DNA from: Ruminococcus sp. UBA1394
GTDB lineage: Bacteria > Bacillota > Clostridia > Oscillospirales > Ruminococcaceae
Assembly (NCBI GenBank): GCA_002305725.1
Contig: DBQM01000056.1
Coordinates: 102,698-131,261 of the forward strand
DNA length: 28,564 nt
Reading direction: 5' to 3'
Notes under the pieces: generated by a model
Seen by the model: the letters and a program-made list of their open reading frames with translations, nothing else
Databases searched by the model: none
Told to the model about the DNA's origin: nothing
Part shown: positions 23,226-28,564 of the stretch, in pieces
How positions within the stretch are numbered: position 1 is the stretch's first letter
Layout: every line of letters starts with the position of its first letter
Made by a program: the position numbers and the translations under genes

Positions 23226-24083
23226 ATGTCAGCAAAATTCGGACCGGCGGGAAACTCGGACAGTTTTTCCGCCAAATATAAATCAACCGCAGACGCACCA
23301 AAGTTCCTGAAAGAAATGGGACTTGACTGGTATGAATATCAGTGCGGACGGGGAGTAAAGGTAAGCGATAAAACAGCGGCTTCCATACGCAGTAAGGCGG
23401 AGGAAAACGGAATCGGACTTTCCCTCCATGCGCCCTACTTCATTTCCCTCTCGTCCGTTGAGGAAGAAAAAAGGGACAACAGCATAAACTACATACTGCA
23501 AAGCTGTGACGCCGCTTTAAGGTTTGGCGCAGACAGGATAGTTATACACAGCGGCTCATGCTCGAAAATAAGCCGTGAGGAAGCGCTGGAGCTTGCGAAG
23601 GACACCCTCACAAGGGCAAGAAAACAGGCAGTTGAACAGGGCTTTGAGGCGGTGCATTTCTGTCCGGAAACCATGGGTAAGGTAAATCAGCTTGGTACCC
23701 TTGAAGAGGTACTGGAGCTTTGCAGGCTGGACAATACATTTATACCCTGTATTGATTTCGGTCACCTTAATGCGAGAACTTTCGGCGGTATCAAGTCGGC
23801 GGCTGACTATGAGGAAATGCTTGACAAGGTGGAAAACGCTCTCGGTGCGGACAGGCTTAAAGTGTTCCACAGCCATTTCTCAAAAATCATGTACACCAAT
23901 CCAGGCGGCGAGAAAAAGCACCTGACCTTTGAGGATAATGAGTACGGTCCGGAGTTTGAACCGCTTATGGAGATAATCGCAAAGAAAAATCTTTCACCGG
24001 TTTTCGTGTGCGAAAGCGCCGGTACACAGGCTGAGGACGCACTGACCATGAAACAGAGTTATACAGGACACAAGAAAGGATAA
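23226..24083 (+). CDS. Endonuclease IV-like TIM-barrel protein (AP endonuclease family 2)
   Basis: 285 aa. Likely a trinuclear zinc AP endonuclease acting on abasic DNA, or a relative. Residues line up with the E. coli Nfo ligands by motif and spacing: His68 (SLHAPYF), His108 (VIHSGS), Glu148 (CPETMG), Asp177 and His180 (IDFGHLNAR), His215 or His217 (VFHSHFSK), His232 and Glu263 (VCESAG). The ninth ligand, Asp229 in E. coli within DRH, is not conserved: the segment here reads GGEKKHLTFED, so a Glu or Lys takes its place. This form, as I recall it, is common in Clostridia. GAGGAGG precedes the ATG. Gene order nfo-like, aroQ, pepP. Confidence 0.8.
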   Translation: MSAKFGPAGNSDSFSAKYKSTADAPKFLKEMGLDWYEYQCGRGVKVSDKTAASIRSKAEENGIGLSLHAPYFISLSSVEEEKRDNSINYILQSCDAALRFGADRIVIHSGSCSKISREEALELAKDTLTRARKQAVEQGFEAVHFCPETMGKVNQLGTLEEVLELCRLDNTFIPCIDFGHLNARTFGGIKSAADYEEMLDKVENALGADRLKVFHSHFSKIMYTNPGGEKKHLTFEDNEYGPEFEPLMEIIAKKNLSPVFVCESAGTQAEDALTMKQSYTGHKKG

Positions 24084-24087
24084 AACT

Positions 24088-24525
24088 ATGAAAATACTTG
24101 TTATAAACGGACCAAACCTAAATCTTTTAGGCGAAAGAGAACCGGGAATTTACGGTGACCAGAGCTATTCCGCTTTGAGTGAAATGGTAATGGATAAGGC
24201 GGACGAGCTGGGAGTAAAATGTGAGATTTTCCAGTCCAACCACGAGGGTGCAATCATTGACAAGCTGCACTCCGCAAGAAAAGATTTTGACGGTGTTGTA
24301 CTGAACGCAGGTGCGTATACCCATTACAGCTACGCAATCCGTGACGCAATTGCGGCAATAAAAATACCTGTTATCGAGGTGCATATCAGCAACGTTTTCG
24401 CAAGGGACGAGTTCAGAAAAAATTCTGTTATCGCCCCTGTCTGCAAGGGCAGCATTTCCGGTTTCGGATTCGCAGGCTACCTTATGGCAATGGACGCACT
24501 TGCAAAGTATTCACAGGAGGCGTAA
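24088..24525 (+). CDS. aroQ: Type II 3-dehydroquinate dehydratase
   Basis: Third step of the shikimate pathway: dehydroquinate to dehydroshikimate, by a dodecamer. 145 aa, normal length. Seen: ILVINGPNLNLLGEREPGIYG with catalytic Tyr22 and Arg17, FQSNHEGAIIDKLH, VLNAGAYTHYSYAIRDAI, then IPVIEVHISNVFAREF-like block with catalytic His99, and SVIAPVCKGSISGFG. AAAGGA precedes the ATG; it follows the endonuclease-like gene by 4 bases. No other aro genes are in the window. Confidence 0.97.
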   Translation: MKILVINGPNLNLLGEREPGIYGDQSYSALSEMVMDKADELGVKCEIFQSNHEGAIIDKLHSARKDFDGVVLNAGAYTHYSYAIRDAIAAIKIPVIEVHISNVFARDEFRKNSVIAPVCKGSISGFGFAGYLMAMDALAKYSQEA

Positions 24526-24528
24526 GCT

Positions 24529-25590
24529 TTGAACAGAATAGAAAAGCTTGTTATTCCGGAGAGTGCGGACTGTGCCCTTATAACTTCTGACATCAGCCGC
24601 AGATATTTTACCGGAATGAAATCTTCCGCAGGAATCGTGCTGATTTTCAGAAATGCGGCGTATCTGCTGATAGATTTCAGATACATCGAAAAGGCGAGAA
24701 ATACCGTCAAAGACTGCGAGGTCATTGAACAGCAAAATCTGAAAGAGCAGATTGCTGAGCTTATGAAAAAGCACAATGCCTGCAGTATTGCCGTTGAGGC
24801 GGCGGATATGACTTTAAGCCGTATGGCATTTTATGAAGAAAAATTTCCGGAATTTGAATTCATAAAAAGCGGCGAACTGAGCGATAATATATCAGAGATG
24901 CGCACTGTTAAAACAGCTGATGAAATCGACAAGATAAAGTCTGCTCAGAGGATAGCTGAGAAGGCGTTTGACGAGGCATTGAATTTTATAAAGCCGGGAG
25001 TGACTGAGCGTGAAATATCCCTTTGCCTTGATGAATTTATGCTCAGAAACGGCGCTGAGGCACTTTCCTTTGAAACCATTGCGCTGGGCGGCAAAAACAC
25101 GTCTATGCCCCATGGAGTGCCTTCTGAATATACTGTTAAAAGCGGTGACTTTGTTCTGATGGACTTCGGCGCTGTCTATGACGGCTATCACAGCGACATG
25201 ACAAGAACAGTCTGTGTTGGCCAGCCGTCCGAAAAGATGGAGAGCGTTTATAACATTGTCCTCAATGCACAGCTTAAAGCCCTTGATACAGTAAAAGCAG
25301 GGATTACCGGAGCAGAGCTTGACAGGTCTGCCAGAGATGTGATAAAAAATGCCGGATATGGTGAGTGTTTCGGGCATTCATTAGGTCACGGTGTCGGAAT
25401 GGAGATACATGAGTTCCCCACAGCGTCGGAAAAATCGGAGACGGTTCTGAAAGAGAATATGGTGGTAACGGTCGAACCTGGAATATATCTGCCGGAAGAA
25501 TTCGGCGTCAGAATTGAAGATTTCGTTGTTGTGACTGAAAAGTTATGCGAAAATTTAACAAAATGCCCTAAAAAAATGATAATTTTATAA
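24529..25590 (+). CDS. pepP: Xaa-Pro dipeptidase/aminopeptidase, M24 family
   Basis: Removes residues before proline. 353 aa, the short form typical of Firmicutes. Seen: an N-terminal creatinase-like domain (1-125), then the pita-bread domain with the five metal ligands Asp212 and Asp223 (LMDFGAVYDGYHSDMTRTV), His283 (GHSLGHGVGMEIHE), Glu316 (VTVEPGIYLP) and Glu330 (GVRIEDFVVV). Starts with TTG at 24529: AGGAGG lies 8 bases upstream, and no in-frame ATG fits the N-terminus. It is 3 bases after aroQ and upstream of efp, a usual Clostridia order. Whether it is PepP or PepQ in activity cannot be told. Confidence 0.92.
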   Translation: MNRIEKLVIPESADCALITSDISRRYFTGMKSSAGIVLIFRNAAYLLIDFRYIEKARNTVKDCEVIEQQNLKEQIAELMKKHNACSIAVEAADMTLSRMAFYEEKFPEFEFIKSGELSDNISEMRTVKTADEIDKIKSAQRIAEKAFDEALNFIKPGVTEREISLCLDEFMLRNGAEALSFETIALGGKNTSMPHGVPSEYTVKSGDFVLMDFGAVYDGYHSDMTRTVCVGQPSEKMESVYNIVLNAQLKALDTVKAGITGAELDRSARDVIKNAGYGECFGHSLGHGVGMEIHEFPTASEKSETVLKENMVVTVEPGIYLPEEFGVRIEDFVVVTEKLCENLTKCPKKMIIL

Positions 25591-25597
25591 AAGGGTA

Positions 25598-25626
25598 TTG
25601 CAAAAAAGTGAAAATTGTAGTAAAAT
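25598..25626 (+). promoter_or_regulatory. Sigma-A promoter of efp
   Basis: TTGCAA (25598-25603) and TAAAAT (25621-25626) are 17 bases apart, each one or two mismatches from consensus. It begins 7 bases past the pepP stop. Start near 25633 gives a leader of about 113 bases. Confidence 0.7.
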
Positions 25627-25691
25627 AAATTGTAAGTACTATAATCAGTTTCTTTTGGCGGATCTGGTTATTAAATTAATGAAAATTTCGG

Positions 25692-25732
25692 CTTGCCGTC
25701 AGCCGCAAGGACGGCAGCTGCTTGCATAGCAG
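25692..25732 (+). promoter_or_regulatory. Tandem hairpins in the efp leader
   Basis: TGCCGTC (25694-25700) pairs perfectly with GACGGCA (25710-25716), and CTGCT (25718-25722) with AGCAG (25728-25732). The second stem ends one base before the Shine-Dalgarno GAGGAGAG. CTTGC (25692-25696) can also pair with GCAAG (25705-25709), which excludes the first stem. The G+C content is far above that of the rest of the leader. Confidence 0.55.
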
Positions 25733-25745
25733 TGAGGAGAGTTAT

Positions 25746-26303
25746 ATGATTTCAGCAGGTGATTTCAGAAACGGCGTTACATTTGAGCTTGACGGAAACG
25801 TTGTTCAGGTTATTGAATTTCAGCACGTTAAACCTGGTAAGGGTGCGGCTTTTGTAAGAACAAAGTTCAAGAATGTTATTACAGGCGCAGTTGTTGAGCG
25901 TTCATTCAACCCTACAGACAAGTATCCTACAGCTTTCATTGAAAGAAAGGATATGCAGTATTCCTACAACGACGGTCAGCTTTACTACTTCATGGATACT
26001 GAAACATACGAGCAGGTGCCGATCGGTGAGGACGTTCTGGGCGACAACTTCAAGTTTGTCAAGGAAGAAATGATCTGTAAGATCTGTTCTTATAAGGGCA
26101 ATGTTTTTGCTGTTGAGCCGCCGACATTCGTTGAGCTCCAGGTTACAGCTACTGAACCGGGCGTAAAGGGCGATACTGCAACAAACGCAACAAAGCCGGC
26201 TACACTTGAAACAGGAGCAGAGATCAGAGTTCCGCTGTTCATCAACGAGGGCGATATGGTTCGTATCGACACAAGAACAGGCGAATACATGGAAAGAGCA
26301 TAA
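25746..26303 (+). CDS. efp: Elongation factor P
   Basis: Rescues ribosomes stalled on polyproline. 185 aa, normal length. Seen: N-terminal KOW-like domain MISAGDFRNGVTFELDGNVV, the loop KPGKGAAFVRTKFKN with Lys32 at the tip, the residue that is modified in Bacillus, then two OB domains (PIGEDVLGDNFKFVKEE, and the end VPLFINEGDMVRIDTRTGEY). GAGGAGAG ends 5 bases before the ATG at 25746; an in-frame GTG/ATA extension upstream (25722) would run through a hairpin and is rejected. No EF-P modifying enzyme is visible nearby. Confidence 0.97.
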   Translation: MISAGDFRNGVTFELDGNVVQVIEFQHVKPGKGAAFVRTKFKNVITGAVVERSFNPTDKYPTAFIERKDMQYSYNDGQLYYFMDTETYEQVPIGEDVLGDNFKFVKEEMICKICSYKGNVFAVEPPTFVELQVTATEPGVKGDTATNATKPATLETGAEIRVPLFINEGDMVRIDTRTGEYMERA

Positions 26304-26313
26304 TCAGGCTTTT

Positions 26314-26340
26314 AAGGCGTGCCGCCGCCTTTAATGCGGC
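26314..26340 (+). other. Hairpins after efp
   Basis: AAGGCG (26314-26319) pairs with CGCCTT (26326-26331); alternatively GCCGC (26324-26328) pairs with GCGGC (26336-26340). They lack a T-run and so are not classed as a terminator. The next gene starts 46 bases on, so read-through is likely. Confidence 0.4.
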
Positions 26341-26385
26341 TGTAAAACAAGTTTTGTTATTTGGAGCTTTGAAAGGAGAATTCTT

Positions 26386-26844
26386 ATGAAGCTTAGTGAA
26401 AAAATGTCATATTTAAAAGGTCTGCTTGACGGAATGGAAATTGACACCACAACTAAAGAGGGCAAGGCTCTTGTACAGATGACAGAGGTTATGCAGGAAA
26501 TGGTAAACTGTGTTGACGATCTTCAGACACAGGTTGACGAGCTTTCTGAGCTTTGCGATATTCTGGATTCAGATTTAGGCGAAGTTGAAGAAGATCTGTA
26601 TGACTTTGATGACTGTGGCTGTGACTGCGGCTGCGAAGATGATGACGACGATGATTATGACTTTGACTTTGACAATGACGAGCTTTATGAGGTTTGCTGT
26701 CCTGAATGCGGTGATACTGTGATTCTGGACGAGTATATGCTCGAAGAAGGCTCTATTGACTGCCCTAACTGCGGTTCATGTCTTGAGTTTGACTTTGATG
26801 ATGTTGAACTTGCTGACACTGAGGGTACAGAAACTGAAGAATAA
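26386..26844 (+). CDS. CD1247 N-terminal domain / zinc-ribbon protein
   Basis: 152 aa. Seen: an N-terminal helical domain (MKLSEKMSYLKGLLDGMEID, then LVQMTEVMQEMVNCVDDLQT) typical of small clostridial proteins named after C. difficile CD1247, a very acidic middle with a Cys-rich patch (DDCGCDCGCEDDDDDDYDFD), and a zinc ribbon with Cys pairs CCPEC and CPNCG. Molecular role unknown; a nucleic acid or ribosome link is an inference from the neighbours. AAAGGAG precedes the ATG. It follows efp by 82 bases and ends at a strong terminator, so it is probably read from the efp promoter. The run of Asp and Cys residues is unusual in both composition and density. Confidence 0.85.
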   Translation: MKLSEKMSYLKGLLDGMEIDTTTKEGKALVQMTEVMQEMVNCVDDLQTQVDELSELCDILDSDLGEVEEDLYDFDDCGCDCGCEDDDDDDYDFDFDNDELYEVCCPECGDTVILDEYMLEEGSIDCPNCGSCLEFDFDDVELADTEGTETEE

Positions 26845-26856
26845 TCAAGTCTTTTT

Positions 26857-26882
26857 AAAACGCCTCTTCGGAGGCGTTTTTT
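26857..26882 (+). terminator. Intrinsic terminator with UUCG loop
   Basis: AAAACGCCTC (26857-26866), TTCG loop, GAGGCGTTTT (26871-26880): ten perfect pairs, then more T. It ends the efp-CD1247 unit. Confidence 0.95.
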
Positions 26883-26916
26883 GTTATTATAAATCGGAAT
26901 TTGGAGGATTAAATAT

Positions 26917-27546
26917 ATGGCTAATTCATATCAGGTAATAGATGAAAAAACATGGGAAAGAGCAATGCACTGCATGGTCTTTAGAAATAGTGTTGAACCT
27001 GCTTTTTGTGTAACATTTGAAGCAGATATTACAAGTTTCAAGCGTATGGTTAAGGAGCAAGGACTATCTTTTACATTAGCTATGGTATATGCGGTATGCA
27101 AATGTGCAAACAAAGTAGAAGCCTTTCGCTATCGCTTTGTAGACGGACAAGTGGCTCTTTATGATAGAATAGACACTGCCTTTACTTACTTGAACAAGGA
27201 AACAAATTTATTTAAGGTTGTAAATGTTCCAATGATAGATGATTTAAAGGAATACTGTGAATTGGCATCAAAAACAGCAAATGAACAAAAAGAATATTTT
27301 ACCGGACCATTAGGGAATGATGTCTTTCAATGTTCGCCTATGCCTTGGGTTACATACACTCATATATCACATACAAACTCTGGAAAGAAGGACAATGCAA
27401 CACCTCTTTTTGACTGGGGAAAATACTATGAAAAAGATGGAAAAATTTTGATTCCAATTTCTGTGCAGGCACATCATTCTTTTGTTGATGGATTGCATAT
27501 AGGACAATTTGTAGAAGAATTGCAAAAATTTCTGAGCGAGTGTTAA
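26917..27546 (+). CDS. CatA-like (chloramphenicol acetyltransferase family) acyltransferase
   Basis: 209 aa, a little shorter than classic CAT (about 213-220). Transfers an acetyl group from acetyl-CoA to a hydroxyl; the substrate is not proven. Seen: FRNSVEPAFCVTFEADITSF near 22-41, a Trp-containing PMPWVTYTHISH (141-152), and the active site QAHHSFVDGLH with catalytic His187 and structural Asp191 in HHxxxDG form. Where classic CAT has a Ser in its FTSF stretch, this protein appears to have a His, so drug activity should not be assumed. The gene is AT-rich beside efp and leuS, has GGAGG before the ATG, and stands alone between two hairpins. This fits recent transfer, but could be local composition. 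Confidence 0.85.
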   Translation: MANSYQVIDEKTWERAMHCMVFRNSVEPAFCVTFEADITSFKRMVKEQGLSFTLAMVYAVCKCANKVEAFRYRFVDGQVALYDRIDTAFTYLNKETNLFKVVNVPMIDDLKEYCELASKTANEQKEYFTGPLGNDVFQCSPMPWVTYTHISHTNSGKKDNATPLFDWGKYYEKDGKILIPISVQAHHSFVDGLHIGQFVEELQKFLSEC

Positions 27547-27563
27547 ATTCTGATTTAAAGCAC

Positions 27564-27591
27564 AAAAAAGAGCACCCTTTCGGATGCTCTT
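27564..27591. terminator. Shared terminator between convergent genes
   Basis: AAGAGCA (27568-27574) pairs with TGCTCTT (27585-27591), with two more C-G pairs inside. On the - strand the stem is followed by TTTTTT, which suits the antiporter gene; on the + strand it is followed by AAAATTTTATTT, a weaker tail for the acyltransferase gene. Confidence 0.8.
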
Positions 27592-27597
27592 AAAATT

Positions 27598-28564
27598 TTA
27601 TTTATCCATAACTTCAGCTTTGATTTGCTCCTGACTTTCAAATGCTGAACCCTTGGTAAACTTATCAACCTCAAGTTCACCCTTAGTATCAGTATCTGCC
27701 GGATTTTTCTTTTTGTATACAAGTTTAAGCAGAATAGGCGTTATAATCGTGGTTACAACGACCATTATAACAATAGGGGCAAAATACTTGTCGTTCATGA
27801 GTCCGACTGCCTCACCCTTGCTGGCAACGATAAGCGCAACCTCTCCTCGTGATATCATTCCGACACCGATTCGCAGCGCATCCTTGTTTTTCATTCCGCA
27901 TATCTTTGCACCAAGTCCGCAGCCCACAATCTTTGTAAGGATAGCAATTACAAGCAGCAGAAGTGCAAAGATGATTATTGAAGCGTTCATGCTCGGAATA
28001 ACAACTTTAAGTCCGATGCTTGCAAAGAATACCGGTGACAGCAGCATATATGAAAGTGTTTCAAAACGGTTTGTAAGGTATGTCGCTCTCGGACCGTTTG
28101 ACATTGCAAGACCGGCAACAAATGCACCTGTAATATCCGCAACTCCGAAATATTCTTCCGCACAGTATGACATCAGCAGACAGAATACAAAACCGATAAT
28201 AACGTATCTTCTCAGATCCTTCTTTGAACTTCCTGTCCACTTGTTGAAAAGGAAGTGGAAAGCAACGCCAAGGGCGATAGCAAAAACAAAGAAACCGAGT
28301 ATTTTCAGAAGAACTACCCAGATCTTGACAGAAGAATCAGCACAGGATGTTATAAGTGTAAGAGCGATAATACCCAGGATATCGTCTATGATAGCAGCAC
28401 CCAAAATGGCGTTTCCCGATTTTGTGGAAAGCTTGCCAAGCTCTTTGAGTGTTTCAACTGTGATACTTACAGATGTAGCCGTCAGAATAACGCCGATAAA
28501 CATATTCTGGAGGAAAAGACTTGTGTCAAGGTCATTTTCCGTATTTGTATATACCGTCCCTAAA
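27598..28564 (-). CDS. Cation/proton antiporter, CPA2 family (partial)
   Basis: Membrane exchanger of Na+ or K+ for protons. The 3' end is at 27598; the frame stays open past the ATG at 28503 to the window edge, so the gene's start is outside. About 322 residues are visible. Seen: ILTATSVSITVETLKELG, then GAAIIDDILGII, the paired Asp motif of the NapA/GerN-like type, FGVADITGAFVAGLAMS, several membrane helices, and an SRGEVALIVASKGEAVGLM block near the end. The last 30 residues are polar and charged, probably cytoplasmic. No C-terminal TrkA domain is seen. It faces the acyltransferase gene across the shared terminator. Confidence 0.9.
   Translation of the reverse strand, partial: LGTVYTNTENDLDTSLFLQNMFIGVILTATSVSITVETLKELGKLSTKSGNAILGAAIIDDILGIIALTLITSCADSSVKIWVVLLKILGFFVFAIALGVAFHFLFNKWTGSSKKDLRRYVIIGFVFCLLMSYCAEEYFGVADITGAFVAGLAMSNGPRATYLTNRFETLSYMLLSPVFFASIGLKVVIPSMNASIIIFALLLLVIAILTKIVGCGLGAKICGMKNKDALRIGVGMISRGEVALIVASKGEAVGLMNDKYFAPIVIMVVVTTIITPILLKLVYKKKNPADTDTKGELEVDKFTKGSAFESQEQIKAEVMDK

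Noticed and set aside
26314..26340. efp terminator
   Set aside because: Stems lack a T-run and are close to a well-formed downstream gene; listed as hairpins only.
26917..27546. Chloramphenicol resistance gene
   Set aside because: Family membership is clear but the drug specificity is not supported by sequence alone.
1..28564. CRISPR, tRNA, rRNA, IS elements, prophage or defence islands
   Set aside because: No direct repeat array, cloverleaf, transposase or phage gene was seen on either strand.

Overview
The window reads as a housekeeping stretch of chromosome from a low-to-mid GC, Gram-positive member of the Clostridia, most likely a Ruminococcus-like Oscillospiraceae/Ruminococcaceae gut bacterium. 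This rests on strong GGAGG ribosome binding sites, consensus sigma-A promoters, U-tailed terminators, and Firmicutes gene orders (infC-rpmI-rplT; dprA-topA-trmFO; plsX-rnc-smc-ftsY; yhbY-nadD-yqeK-LCP-rsfS-leuS; aroQ-pepP-efp). The genus is an inference from gene order and general protein flavour; no rRNA or tRNA is present to test it.

Layout. 1-800 carries a membrane protein with a PH-like domain and a SHOCT tail. 793-1197 is non-coding and holds a hairpin, a long palindromic repeat (857-924), a perfect TTGACA-17-TATAAT promoter and a leader with a terminator-like hairpin. It drives infC (apparent AUU start), rpmI and rplT, which end at a clear terminator (2329-2362). From 2390 to 21713, sixteen genes run on the + strand with gaps of at most 46 bases and several overlaps: rRNA methyltransferase, dprA, topA, trmFO, plsX, rnc, a radical SAM protein, smc, ftsY, an ITP/XTP pyrophosphatase, yhbY, nadD, yqeK, an LCP cell-wall protein, rsfS, a small membrane protein and leuS. 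No strong internal terminator was seen; a possible internal promoter lies at the 3' end of nadD.

After leuS come rpsU (own promoter, long leader, GTG start, strong terminator), yqeG, an AT-rich membrane protein, an endonuclease IV-like TIM barrel, aroQ, pepP (TTG start), efp (own promoter and hairpin leader), a CD1247-type zinc-ribbon protein and a UUCG terminator. The right end has an AT-rich CatA-like acyltransferase and, convergent with it across a shared hairpin, a CPA2 cation/proton antiporter whose start lies beyond the edge.

The genes mostly serve translation (IF3, L35, L20, S21, EF-P, LeuRS, RsfS, YhbY, TrmFO, a SpoU methylase, RNase III) and chromosome or membrane upkeep (TopA, Smc, DprA, FtsY, PlsX, LCP). 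I found no CRISPR, prophage, IS element or defence system, and no convincing wholly new system. The most interesting signals are regulatory: the infC start and leader, a hairpin lying between the Shine-Dalgarno and the start of topA, the efp leader with competing hairpins, and the palindromic repeat whose arms differ only by compensatory changes.
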